From: Lineus longissimus
Taxonomy: Eukaryota > Nemertea > Pilidiophora > Heteronemertea > Lineidae
DNA: 64,000 nucleotides
Reading direction: 5' to 3'
NCBI RefSeq assembly: GCF_910592395.1
Contig: NC_088309.1
Coordinates: 14,386,599-14,450,598 of the forward strand
A program made the translations under genes and the position numbers. The notes below the pieces were generated by a model. That model had not been told where the DNA came from and made no database searches. It saw only the letters and a list, made by a program, of their open reading frames with translations. Numbering within the stretch: the stretch's first letter is position 1; every line of letters starts with the position of its first letter. This document shows, piece after piece, positions 21,075 through 31,745 of the stretch.

Positions 21075-21473
21075 CTGAAAATGCAAGTTGGTACAGCTGC
21101 AGAGAATGTTAATGTCGTAAGACCATCTTAGACGGGGCCTAGCCCTAAGATAATGAATACTAAGTACATATATTGACTTTGTATGCTTGTGAATCTGGCG
21201 TCTGCGATTACAGTGATGTATGGAAGTATTATAAAAAGAAATACTTCCCTATATAAAACCTAATGTCTCTGTACAAAAAGGTCTGTACTTTCCCCTTGGA
21301 TTGGATGGACAAGAAAAAAGGCATAACTCTTTTATACTTATTTATGATACAGACTGCAAAATTAAAAACCATTTTGGAAACCAAGAAGTAAAAACATTTT
21401 TTCCTTAATTTCCCCTTTTTTTCCTAAAAAATATCCCCAATAACATTAATAGAAAATGAAAGATTTGAAAAAT
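21075..21473. other. A/T-rich spacer, no gene seen
   Basis: No coding potential or repeat family was recognised. Confidence 0.3.
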
Positions 21474-21693
21474 GTGACCCGCTCTACCAAAACTAGGCGC
21501 TTGTCGCATCTGAACTTGACAGGTTGATACGGACTCGTTGTTCATTTCCCTATTGTAGACCTTTTGTGAAATGTGACCAAATCAGTTTGTAATAGATTTC
21601 ACAAAAGGTCTACAATAGGGAATGAACAACAAGTCCGTATCAACCTGTCAAGTTCAGATGCGACAAGCGCCTAGTTTTGGTCGAGCGAGTCAC
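21474..21693. mobile_element. foldback (MITE-like) element, ~100-bp arms
   Basis: The sequence from 'gtgacccgctctaccaaaac' is repeated as a near-perfect reverse complement ending 'ttttggtcgagcgagtcac', with a ~20-30-bp loop in the middle. It is related in its ends to the second foldback at 35244-35433 (both start GTGACCCG and contain AGGCGC-TGTCGC). No coding capacity is present. Confidence 0.8.
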
Positions 21694-23010
21694 AAATATG
21701 GATCCGCCTCTTCCGAGGATCGTACCCACTCCACCCCGACTCAAAGTTCAAACACCCACTGTCTTCCTGATTGAGCTGCGTCCCCGGCCTAAGCCTACGG
21801 GAGTTATGCGACAATTATAACTCTTGACACCAGTTCTTATTGCCTATTGCAGTAAAATAAGTGTTATATCCCTTCAGCAAATGAATAAAGGACTCTTTTA
21901 TGAAAAGAATTGGTAAGAAGCCAGGAGCACAGTGCAATGTACATTGTAGCCTGCGGCTGCCCTCCTCCTAACATCATTACGCCCTGCCGCGAGGGCCATC
22001 ACCAGGGGCCAAGCCTCCATCCACGAGGGCCTAGCTGACGACGGCGGCTGGATTATGCAAAGCCATAGTTGGTTCTTATTCAAAATTAGAAGAGGACATT
22101 GAAATGCCCAGGGGAATGGCTGTTTTAGGCCTACATGGCCTACGTGTAAGATGTACAGTCAATGGCTGACGTCTGAAATATTCTGAGCCCGCCACAGAAA
22201 TCGGGTCCAAAACTGTACATGGAATCCAAATTAAGATGAATATTTTGGAGTTAACCATTTTCCTGAATAAGTCCAGTTGTCATATGCGATATCACCGTAC
22301 CCGTTGCCAATTATTATCGCATACCGCATTTTTGTGTGCCCGAATTATTACACTGTCGTCATGAAGCTATAACCCAAATTAAATTGTTAACCACCTTGCA
22401 CCGCGCTGAACCCCTGTTTGGCACCAAATGTCTGTTCAATATTTAAACCATGTTGAAAAACGACGTTCAGTCAAAAAATGACATTTCTCTATAGAAACCT
22501 TCAAATTGGATTAAAACTTTTAATCCAAAAGACCAACTTCGGCGACTGGGCGAGGTCTTTATGGCACCTTACCCAGTTGAATGATCCAGTGCACTATGTT
22601 AGGAAGTATTAGGAAAATATCAAACCTTTACAGCAACTAACGATGTTATAGGGGGACATATACAAAATGACCCAATTAATTAGGGGGACTTGATGTCAAG
22701 GCCATCAGAGGACACGCAACTCACTAAAAAGTTATGGACAAAAGTCCACCTTATCGTTGAAAACACGAATATGAAAACCGGTGTAGATACTGCAATACAA
22801 TGCATTCATTCGTCCTTTGGGGTAATCTACACCCACATATACACTGTTGGTACGCTTAAGCTGGCTAACAACAAAAGGCACTTAGCTCGGTAAAAAATGT
22901 TAGAACACCTAACTGATGGTGAACGTGTATGCGTATCCTTATTAAGTCTGTATATGAAGAGGTCTCTATCTGGCTCAGGACCACCTTTTACTTTCGATTC
23001 TGCTTTCCCG
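21694..23010. other. spacer without recognised gene
   Basis: Short ORFs only, none with recognised family features. Confidence 0.3.
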
Positions 23011-24694
23011 CTACCTGTTATGAAGCGTTGTCTTTTTCTCTACACGTATCGACTTCTTCTGTTCGTAGCGTGATAATGCAAATCCGTCGTCGGTCCCAGC
23101 CGACTGGTTTGAGCCATTGCTGCGGACCGATTCCGTACTGTTCGTCCGTCTGAGATTATGAACCGCTGGGACCGTGAGGAGCTTGCCGGCACCTAGCCCT
23201 CGGCCCCCACGGCTCCCTCTTCCCCTGCCTCGCGTGTATCCACGACCGACACCGGAATCACTGCTTATTTTACATATTGAACGGTAGGACGTATTGACTT
23301 GATCTGCAGCCTTTGTTCCTACTGCCGGTTTCACAGCACTGATAATGTTTACGTACGTCAGAGGACTCTCGTCAACATCCTGATCAGCCGAGTCCGATAT
23401 TCGTTTGTTCAGTCTCTGCGTTTCACTCACGTTTTTTTCTAGCACTTCCTTTATGTTAGTAAATTTCGTCTCTAATTCGTAAAGCCTGTCTGCCATATCT
23501 GTAATATTATTTAGGTCTTCTGGGGGGGGGGGGATCTCGGGATTTCCGACAGGCTTTCCGACAGGCTCGAAACATGTTAACACGAGACGCGACAAGAACT
23601 CTCGTTCAGGCTCTTGTGTTGTCCAGGCTGGATTACTGCAACAGCCTATTGTTCAATATATCCAGTGAACTCTTATCAAAACTACAAATGGTGCAAAACA
23701 ACGCCGCACGTCTGGTGACTCGCACTCGCAAACGGGACCATATCACACCAGCGCTTCGAGACCTGCACTGGTTACCCATACGAGCGCGGATTGAGTTTAA
23801 AATCCTAACAGTTGTCTACAAATGTTATCGCCAACTGGCCCCGAAATAGCTGGAGGAACTTTTAGTGCCGTACACACCAAAGCGTGCACTTAGATCTGCG
23901 GACAAGAACCTTTCTCGTCACCCAACGGTTCCAAAGCTCGAGTTTTGGCGGGAGAGCTTTCAGCTCAGCGGCCGCATTGGCTTGGAACTCTCTCGGTCAA
24001 GGCCTACGCCAGGAGGACACTCTGAACAAGTTCAGGAAGGCTCTAAAAACTGAGCTTTTCAGAAAACATTTCTCACGCAACTAATGACTGTCAACTATAG
24101 TGGGGAGCGCTTTTGAACATTTTCAAATGGAAACAGCGCTTTATAAATTTAACTTTATTTATATTATATATCATTAGAGCCGAAATCATGATTTGAGGAG
24201 TCTTGCCACATTTGTCCAGCTTTCTCAGAGCAGTAATATCAACGAGATTAACTTCTTCTTCTGATCTTATCGAAGAAGTTTTTCGACTCTGCCAGTTGCG
24301 GGTTATATCACTGATCTGCAAATCCTCGTTCCATAGTTTCTTTTTAGCGATTTTGATTTTATCATTTGTAAAAAAGCCCACTGCGGCATTTTTTTACATT
24401 TTCTATCGTGCCAGTCTGCATTCCAAGAAGGACATATGTAAGAACCGGGTCCTCGATATATTCTTCGTCGTCATACGTGTACCAGCTGTCCTGTTGCGTT
24501 TCACACTCATTCAGTTCACCACTGTTCGCACTTCGCATTTCGTTTTTCCCGATAAAGCTGTTTTCTGATTGTTCGCCTTCCTGGCGGGTCAGTTTCGACG
24601 TTGGACTGCCCAATCCGTCCTGCGGTGAGCGCTGATCAGATTTGCATTTCTCGCCTGATAGCCTCAGCGTGTGCGACTTCTCACTTAAGGACAT
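23011..24694 (-). pseudogene. LINE ORF1-like gene, frameshifted and split by another LINE
   Basis: The gene reads from 24694 down. A Ser/Glu-rich start is followed by DPVLTYVLLGMQTG, then, after a one-base shift at a T homopolymer near 24385-24395, a basic segment GFFTNDKIKIAKKKLW. This leads to a block resembling the conserved N-terminal domain of ORF1 proteins of CR1/Jockey-like LINEs in marine invertebrates. The gene is then interrupted by a plus-strand LINE 3' fragment at about 23574-24170. It resumes with a predicted coiled coil (TDMADRLYELETKFTNIKEV) and an RGRGRGSRGGRG stretch likely to bind RNA. No RT frame of the same element follows below 23011. Family identity is inferred from pattern memory; the interruption and frame change are visible directly. 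Confidence 0.6.
23574..24170 (+). pseudogene. 5'-truncated LINE (CR1/L2-like) RT C-terminus and 3' tail
   Basis: This encodes the characteristic C-terminal end of a non-LTR reverse transcriptase (SRLDYCNSLLFNIS, LQMVQNNAARLVTRTRK, LRDLHWLPIRARI). It has an in-frame TAG near 23847 and a one-base shift after about 23880, where the second frame carries ALAWNSLG and FRKALKTELF. It ends in the 'agcgctttataaa' tail and an A/T-rich terminus typical of L2/CR1-like elements. It is severely 5'-truncated and dead. It lies antisense inside the ORF1-like gene. Confidence 0.8.
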
Positions 24695-24699
24695 GTTGC

Positions 24700-25600
24700 G
24701 GAACGATTGCTTGGCGATGTAGTTAGTATAGTAATACTACGGTTGAATGTACATGCAAGTGTTACATAGCCTGTACGTATTCCCTGCTATTATTTATAGG
24801 CCCTTGCCAATATGCATAGTTTATACATGTGACCGTAGAGCTGTTAGCCAAACATTATTTGTAAGATTTAATCATGTAATTATAGGCCTAATTGAACTCT
24901 TATAGGCCTATACCACTTAACTTGTTTTGACGTTGCTAGGAGTTGGTTTTGGAATGTTTTTAGTTGAGTTCAGGAATAGCCACCAACAGAGAAACCCCTG
25001 TTTGGATGAGCTGCTACTCAAAATATTAAAAGTTTCATCATCACCGTTATCCTATCTTCAAGTATCGTTTGTACCATCACATTCCTCCACGTTGTCTGGC
25101 TCAAGTCTTCTATCGGCTTGAGTTAGGACAAGAACACGCCTTCGTTGACATTACACAAGCCTGTACATGTACATGCGTATAAAGTGCTATTGGACCTATA
25201 CAGAGTCTTTTTTCCCAATGTCCAAAAAGACACTGCAAGTTTTAGGGCAGTCTGACGATGGCCTCGAAAACTTTCCTTACGAATGCACTTTTACCTTATA
25301 GTCTCTAATTTCGACACACGGCGTATTCCGTTGAAATATGAGATGATTTTAAACACTATTAGCCAAAGCGAAATTTCGAACCAGGCGCCATATTCAGTGA
25401 CATGATTGCTACTGTCATTGCTACTATATGCATTGTACTGCCTGTAGTATAGTAATACAATAATGCAATCCAGGAATGGCAGGAATAACCAGCCATAATC
25501 CACGGAAAACAATTGTTTTGCCATGAATCATGCCTAAAGTTCAACCCCAGGAAACAATTGTAAAACGGTTTTCTGTTGTATTTTAAGTTCAATAAATACA
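24700..25600. other. spacer without recognised gene
   Basis: No convincing coding sequence was seen. The left end of the virus-like element probably lies in or near this stretch, but no terminal repeat could be located. Confidence 0.3.
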
Positions 25601-25603
25601 AGG

Positions 25604-26135
25604 ATGAAGTACTATCCTATTCCTCAGAAGCAAGGTACTAATTTCACAAATGATTTCTTTAACTTACAAATAAGTGTTAACACTAATAACTTCTTTAGTG
25701 TGGAAACCGACATAGTTCCAGGACTTTTAAGTCTAAAGAACAGGGAAGACTGTTTGAGGATGCAAAAGCAACCACTATTGAACTACCAGAACCAGTTTAA
25801 CATAGCTGTATGGTTTGCTACAACTGGTTGTGGGATTTCAATAGACAACCATTTGAACCACAGTGATCATTTGATTATGTCAATTTACAGGGGTCATGCT
25901 TACTATCAATAGAGATACCAACACCAGGTGAAGGTAGATTTAATGAGGGTAATAACAACATCAACCGCAAGAAACTTGGAGAGCTATTGAGTGAGTTCGG
26001 TTTAAAGGACCAGTATGATTTCTTTGTATTTAATGTAAATGGTGGTTGGCAGTGTTGGAGTGAGCCACTCTACATGCCATTGCTAAAGGATCCAGGGTTT
26101 TACCTTATTGATGCAAAAATTAATTACTTGTTACA
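25604..26135 (+). pseudogene. virus-like element gene A (unknown structural-type protein), frameshifted
   Basis: The first frame (from ATG 25604) reads to 25912. The next in-phase continuation carries IEIPTPGEGRFNEGNNNIN and LGELLSEFGLKDQYDFF, then the frame of 25987 onward up to the Harbinger insertion. The composition and motifs (VPGLLSLKN, ATTGCGIS) resemble a family I recall from repetitive virus-like elements of cnidarians and other marine invertebrates, tentatively Polinton/Maverick-like or related small dsDNA viruses. No catalytic motif was recognised. It has at least one frameshift and is cut at its 3' side by the Harbinger element beginning near 26136. The rest of the coding sequence may continue at 35707. 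Confidence 0.5.
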
Positions 26136-26300
26136 CCTGGTTGTTCAAAGCACCGATAAGGTTATCGGTCGATAAGTGTTGTCGGTGGATAAAAATCAGT
26201 TGTCGGCCGATAGGTAATCCACCGACAAGTATGAGTTGCTCAAAGCCAATTTTTAGGCCCTTTTAGTTGTCAGTGGATTTGTCAGTGGACTATCCCACAA
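26136..26300 (+). repeat. left terminal inverted repeat of Harbinger element 1
   Basis: This is a ~165-bp terminal region inverted relative to 40000-40166. It is rich in 'tcggtcg', 'gtcggtgg' and 'ccaccgac' motifs, likely binding sites for the element's own transposase or Myb-like protein (inference). Confidence 0.7.
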
Positions 26301-26335
26301 TGCACTTTGTCATCTCAATTCCTGTATCAAAAAAA

Positions 26336-27906
26336 ATGTCTGACCAAGAGCTGTCTGCTGCAGAAGAGAATGGTAAAATTATTAGAATGAAGAACTTTAC
26401 GGATAAAGAGGTGGCTCTGCTGCTCGACCTAGCAGAGCCACACATCAAGCTTTTAACATCAAAGTTAACAAACACTGTCACCAACAAACTAAAGAAGAGT
26501 GTTTGGTGTGATATTTCAAGAAAAATTAATGCCCAGGGGGTGGAACAGAGAACCTGGAGGGAAATTAAATGCAAATGGCAAGGGCTGACAAGTGGAGCCA
26601 AGAATAAGATAGCCAAGGAAAAGAGAGAGAAGAGGAAGACCGGAGGTGGACCAGGCCCACGACCGTTAGACCCCGTGTCACAGAAGATAGTAAGCCTTTT
26701 TGGTGACAGCCCAAGCTGGGCTGGAATCTCTGGTGGTGTGGAATCTGCAGTGCCATCAACATCAGCAGCACTGCCAACAGCACCAAATTTCAGGTCAAAT
26801 GGGTCTTCTAAGACAGCACCAGAGATGCTGGCTCAACTAGCCACTGGTTTTCCCCCAGCTACAGTTAGAAAGTATGACACACATGTTTGTCTGATTGAAC
26901 TTTCATTTAGGCCTATAATGTTCAATTGCATTTTCAGGAGAGAAAAAAACGTCTGCTAGGCCCACCACCATCTTTTGGCAGACTGCCAGCCAGGAAATCG
27001 CATGTCGGCCATTTTTTCATTCTTTTCAAAAAGTTAAAATTTCCAGTCATATAAAAACTGGTAAAAACAAACGAATTGGTCCTTGACCTTCATACATCCT
27101 GAACTCTAGATACTCATAACCAATGTGAAGATAATCTCATCTTATGACAACTTCAAATAGGGCCTGTGTGAGGGAGAAAACGAACTTTAACAGCAGTGCA
27201 TGCTTGCACACTGATTGAACATGTTGAAATGATGCAGGTCCAGTGACCTTAACCCTATAACTTATGCAAGTGCATAACATATGGGGTGCTGTTTGTGAAA
27301 ATATCGAAAATATTGTTGGAAATAGGCTTAGTTTCTTGCCTCCGTTTTCCGAGTTATAACTTAGTGAATAACAATCACATTTTAATGTCATGAATGTTGT
27401 TGTGTTCATAGAAATTTTTAAAACTTCGGGTTTCCAGGACAATTCAAAAACCTTTTGAAAACTTTGTGACACAATGTAAAACACTACACACTACAGTGGA
27501 CCACTCCATCCAAGTTGGTGTTACTGTCATTTCAGATAGTCAACATTCCCATGATTACAACGAGGAGCAGAGGGAGCTCATGAGACTTGTGGAAGAGGCC
27601 AGTGGAAGATGGGAGTCGGAGCAAGAGCCGTCACAACCGGTATCCACAGACTCTGAATTCAATGCCACAAAAGAAATGGCCATCGCCATAGAGCGAAGGG
27701 GCGGAAAAGGGAAGAGCAAGGGGAAAGGGAAGGGGAAGAAGACAAGCAGTGCGTCTACTCAACTTCCTGCCACTGATGGACAGTTGTCGACTGTAGATTG
27801 TGTCAAAACATGCCGATGCATCTGCCCTGTCCAGTACACTCTACTCTTAAAGGAACTGTCAAATGCCGCCCTGAATGAAAAGAAGATAAAACTGGAAATT
27901 TTGAAG
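26336..27906 (+). CDS. Harbinger Myb/SANT-like DNA-binding protein (element 1), 3' end cut
   Basis: This is the second gene of a PIF/Harbinger transposon. Family members bind the element ends and help import the transposase to the nucleus. Exon 1 starts at ATG 26336 (MSDQELSAAEE) and holds a Myb/SANT-like trihelix: KNFTDKEVALLLDLAEP, then KSVWCDISRKIN, then WREIKCKWQGLTS. A Gly/Pro linker (TGGGPGPRPLDP) follows. Exon 2 probably starts at 27536 after a TTTCAG acceptor. It contains EEQRELMRLVEEASG, a low-complexity basic run (GKSKGKGKGKK) and a Cys pair plus a charged C-terminal helix. The exon 1 donor is not settled. Both exons are open. The last codons are replaced at 27908, where the inverted virus-like segment begins. 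Confidence 0.75.
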
Positions 27907-27907
27907 T

Positions 27908-28053
27908 TGTTTTTCAACAAGGATGAATCAGCCATGAAAGATGGCTTAGAAGAAAATAGTGTTATTCCGAAGTATACACGACAGTATCACATAGAAGAAC
28001 TTAAGGTGAAAAAGAGATCAAAATTAATAATAAGGCTGCAGCATCATTCGGGT
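27908..28053. other. junction segment between Harbinger and inverted virus-like DNA
   Basis: This is open in the + frame as a run of ~50 charged residues (MKDGLEENSVIPKYTRQYHI). It is not assignable to the Harbinger Myb gene. It may be additional virus-like coding sequence read in either direction. Confidence 0.35.
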
Positions 28054-28335
28054 TTACTCTTTTTTCTTTCTGTACCTAGTAAAGTAGTAGATCCCAACGC
28101 CTAAAGCACTCATACCTAGGACAATCCATAGGTACTCGTATTTCTTCATTTCATCGCTAGGTTGGTAGTAGTCACTTAACTGTAGACGCTTAGGTAGTGA
28201 TACTGGTTTATCAGGGTTCAGGGGATTGTAAACAGTAAGTGCAGCATCAGTATTGTTGAAATCAATAGCAGCCTGGTTCTCTCTCTTCATTTCATGATTA
28301 GTGAAGTCAATTATGTTCTTTTCTGTTCTTCCCAT
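28054..28335 (-). CDS. virus-like small single-pass membrane protein
   Basis: This intact 93-codon frame has a hydrophilic N-terminus, KRLQLSDYYQPSDEMKKYEY, then one hydrophobic segment (LWIVLGMSALGVGIYYF) and a basic tail (RYRKKKE). The topology is that of a single-pass membrane or virion-membrane protein. It lies downstream, in transcription order, of the capsid-like and penton-like candidates and is absent from the + copy, which stops earlier. No family name can be given with confidence. Confidence 0.5.
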   Translation of the reverse strand: MGRTEKNIIDFTNHEMKRENQAAIDFNNTDAALTVYNPLNPDKPVSLPKRLQLSDYYQPSDEMKKYEYLWIVLGMSALGVGIYYFTRYRKKKE

Positions 28336-28513
28336 TCAGTTGATGCCTTCTGTTACTCTTCCTGAGCCCTACTTTGTCTTTCACTTTATGCTTCGGAGAC
28401 GTTCTTGTCTAGTCCTTAAGATTAAAAAGGTAACCAGATCCTGTGAATGCTATTGCGTTTATTACTGCAGATCCAAGCATCATAGCGATACCTGCCATTT
28501 AATTTTAGTGAAT

Positions 28514-29254
28514 TTAATGATAAATAATCACTTGGTACTGTACATCAAAACCATTAAGATCGATAATGTCACCTTTTTCATCAGTTAAGCGGATATTCAG
28601 CTTATTGAATCTTGGTTTACATGGTATTGCTATTGGTTTGTCAAAGGAATATGCTATTAAATCTCCAAAACTAGCTTCCTTTATTGGTCTCGTGGTTAGC
28701 ACATCTGATGTTTCACTGTTACTGAATACATTAGTAGAATTTATTATGTCACAGTGAAACACAAAATAGTTCATGGATCTTAAATTGATGGGACTCTCAC
28801 TTACAAGTTCATCCTTATCTTTATTGCCTTAAGGAAAAGGCCATTCTGATATCAAGCCAAATAACTCACTACTTTTACCCATGAACATAATCTGATAATA
28901 CTGCTCATTTTTTTCTCTTCAGGAAGCGTAAGATGGCCTTACCAGTGGGTACTTCTACATTAAATTTATCAGCACTTCTACTTAAACTATGTTCCTTCAA
29001 TTTATTTGCAAACATTTAAAAAAAACTTTCTAGATCATATAGACCATCGGGTATCATAATCTCTCTAAAAAAACCCTAATCTTTATTTTATTATTCTTCC
29101 TGGCTTCACTGATACTGTAGAATGTACAAGGTATTACTGCAAAAGTCAAAGTGATGCTACATGCATCCTGAATTTCAGTGTTAAGATTGACTGTTAAATC
29201 ACTAGAACTCTGTTCTGGGTAATCACTAGAATCTATTTTGATTACAGTTTTCAT
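28514..29254 (-). pseudogene. virus-like structural (minor capsid/penton candidate) gene, frameshifted
   Basis: The gene starts at 29254 (MKTVIKIDSSDYPEQ), with predicted beta-strand segments (SITLTFAVIPCTFYSI). Bases 28860-29050 read, with frame changes, through a segment containing YDLESFFKMFANKL and KAILRFLKRK. It ends with the 28774-28514 frame (VFHCDIINS ... NIRLTDEKGDIIDLNGFDV). The ending pattern 'CDI(V/I)...L.I.L.D..G..I.(F/L)' recalls a family of ~250-residue proteins that accompany capsid-like genes in virus-like elements, possibly single jelly-roll; this is inference. At least two frameshifts make it non-functional. The N-terminal part is duplicated at 45694-45885. Confidence 0.5.
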
Positions 29255-29674
29255 TTAGTTAAGTAGATATTTACTTCATTATGTTTCTGAGTAATATTCC
29301 TCGATTGTAAATGTACTCTAATGTGCCATTACTAACAGCTACAGTTCCACCCGATTTGAATATCTCCTCTAGGCTAGCATTACTTGGTGAACCTATGTTA
29401 ATTCTCAAGAACCTTTTTAGTATCATATGAATATGAATATGAATATGAATATTTATTCGACCAACAAAATTTACAAGGTGCATTAATGAAATACATAATA
29501 TTGATTGTGGTCGGGAGCAGAACAACACCAGATTGGCCGCTTAATGCCTGCTCCCTTATGAATTACATGTAGTACAATGTTAATTATTATATACAGGATT
29601 TACAATTTAATTTACAAGACAGTTCTATTTTACAGTGAAAGAGTGAGTAATAACAGTTATAAGACGAAAAAAGT

Positions 29675-29959
29675 TTAACGAATGTCGCAAACATAGCAGT
29701 TGCGAATTTGGCACTTTTTATTATAGGAACCCAAAATTTCATTTTTGTAGTATGTTGAAAAGGATTTTAAGCTAACATTTGAGTGGAGTTTGTTTAGAGT
29801 TTGTTTTGAGAGAGAATTATATAATTTAGTTAAACTGTATCGTGGTGTCATTTTGGCATATTCGTGTCTTACATTTGGTATTTTTAATTTATCATTAACT
29901 CTTGTAGGATAGTTATGAACATCACTGTTAAATGAGAAAAAATTGTGCATGAAGTACAC
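29675..29959 (-). pseudogene. C-terminal part of the LINE ORF2
   Basis: This has the HNYPTR motif and following 'YAKMTPRYSLTKLYNSLS', the usual C-terminal block of jockey-superfamily ORF2 proteins, and a terminal Cys cluster (CQIRNCYVC). It is out of frame with the RT ORF, so the element carries at least one frameshift between 29960 and 30465. Confidence 0.6.
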
Positions 29960-30464
29960 TGGTAAATCCTTTTTTAAAAATCTATAGAGAAATTTTATTT
30001 CAATTAATTTGTGTAAGTCCGGTAGTTTGAGTAGTTTCAGCTTTATGAATAAAGGGTCAGTGTGACTAATAGGATGACTGAGAGTAATGGCACGAATAGC
30101 TTTCTTTTGTAATTTTAAAATTTCGTTGTGATCATAGCCCCAAGATAATATTTGATAGTTGAGATGAGCAGAGATAAGAGAGTGGTAAATCGTTATTAGA
30201 ATTTTCTGTGGAATAAAATGTTTTAAATAATTGATAATGCCAGTTGCCCTTGATATTTTTTTTGAAATATGATTTATATGTGAAGTCCAAGTAAGATCCT
30301 TATTTATAAGTAATCCAAGGAAGTTAAACGATTCAACACATTCAAGTTTCGTGCCTTCAATTTGTAAATCCAGGATGCCATTAAAATTTTGTGTGTTCGT
30401 TCAAAGATCATAAATTTAGTTTTTGAGATATTTAAAGATAATTTATTTGCTTTTAACCAGTTTG

Positions 30465-31563
30465 CTATGTTAGCTCGGTGTTTAATATGTGGTTTACCTT
30501 GGTAGAGAAAGAATGTAATTCGCTAAGTGAAGTTGTATCGTCCGCAAACATTATAAAATTGAAGAATTTACTTGCTTTGTTTAGATCATTGATGTAAATG
30601 GTAAAAAGGAGAGGCCCTAAGATCGACCCTTGGGGTACACCCGTTTTAATGACAGCATGGTCGGAGGTGTAACCAGAGAAATCAACATATTGACGTCTGT
30701 TGGATATATAAGTTTTCATGAGATTTAGAGCAGAGTCAGTAAGACCGTAAAGGCTAAGTTTATGTAATAAGATATTATGATCCAATGTATCGAAAGCCTT
30801 GGACAGATCCATAAATATGGCAATTGATTTCTTGTTGTTATCCAAGGTTTTAGTTATTCTATCAATTAACTCTGCTGCGGCGAGGTCTGTTGAGTGTTTT
30901 TTTCGGAAACCATATTGACTTTCAAAGATTATTTTGTTGTCGACGAGATATTTAGTGAGTTGATCATGTATGATTCTTTCATAGATTTTTGAGATTGATG
31001 GAAGAAGGGATATTGGCCGGTAGTTGTTAAATGAATCTTTTTCCCCTTTTTTAAATAACGGAACAACTTTTGCTATTTTAAGATTGTCTGGGAAAATGCC
31101 TGATTCAAGAGAGCGGTTTACTAAAGCTGTGACAATGTCAAGAATTTCAAATTTGCACATTTTTAAGAGTTTAGTGGATATACCATCCCAGCCACTGCTA
31201 GGTTTCGGATTTAGATTGTCAATTACTTTAGCAATATCCATTCGGTTTATTTTCGTAAATTGAAAGGTCTTATCTCTTTGATTATCAAGGTAATGTTTGA
31301 AATCAGTGGTGATAGGCTTTATGTTTTTTGAAAGTTTAGGATCGATATTTACAAAGAAGTCATTAACACCATTAGCTATAACTGTTTTATCGGTTGTTTG
31401 TACATTATTTACACTTAACGAACTTGGTATTTGTTCACCCTTATTGTTTGATTTTTTCTTTATGATCGAGTTTATATTTGACCAGGTTTTTCTGCTGTCA
31501 TTCGCACATTTGTTGAATTGCTCAGTGTAGTATGACCTTTTTGCTCCATGAATGAGTAACTCC
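30465..31563 (-). CDS. LINE reverse transcriptase domain (partial ORF2)
   Basis: This is a non-LTR reverse transcriptase of jockey-superfamily type. Visible blocks are SGWDGISTKLLKM, NYRPISLLPSISKIYERI, SQYGFRKKHSTDLAAAELI, IFMDLSKAFDTLDHNILL, GVPQGSILGPLLFTIYIND and the catalytic FADDT. The endonuclease domain is missing because of 5' truncation. The first ~10 residues of the longer open frame (from 31595) belong to the interrupted virus-like gene, not to the LINE. The frame closes at 30465 before the thumb and C-terminal region, which is found in another frame. Confidence 0.88.
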
Positions 31564-31745
31564 ATCATAGAGTAACCAATTGTTGTTGTTGCCAATAGTT
31601 AACTTTGATAGAGTGTGTTGAAAATATCTTTCATTCCTGGTAGTTCCATTTAATTACTTAGAAAATCAGTAGTAAACTTCGTATCTAATACAACTTTGCT
31701 GCTAAGAGCGTAGCACAACTTTGTTGCTAAGGACGAAGTCCTGCT

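Larger units (their letters stand above)
29422..31569 (-). mobile_element. 5'-truncated LINE insertion (29428-31563), 6-bp TSD atcata
   Basis: This 2136-bp non-LTR retrotransposon lies on the minus strand, flanked by atcata at 29422-29427 and 31564-31569. The matching empty site (tatgat on + at 45521-45526) survives in the + virus-like copy, which proves the boundaries. It ends in a short (attcat)n tail, seen as repeated atgaat at 29428-29450. It is 5'-truncated, so only part of ORF2 is present. Confidence 0.9.
29271..31649 (-). pseudogene. virus-like small membrane protein gene, split by a LINE and carrying a stop
   Basis: On the minus strand the frame starts at ATG 31649 (MELPGMKDIFNTLY), meets TAA at 31601-31599, then reads ATTTIGYSM up to the LINE insertion. 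It resumes at about 29427 with LKRFLRINIGSP and ends RGILLRNIMK at 29271. Without the LINE it equals the + copy at 45441-45677, including the same stop codon. A weakly hydrophobic segment (ATTTIGYSMIL) suggests a membrane anchor. Length is about 78 codons. Confidence 0.65.

Noticed and set aside
30465-31595. RT ORF starting at 31595 as one protein
   Set aside because: The first ~10 codons belong to virus-like gene H; the LINE begins at 31563, as shown by the target duplication and the empty site at 45521.
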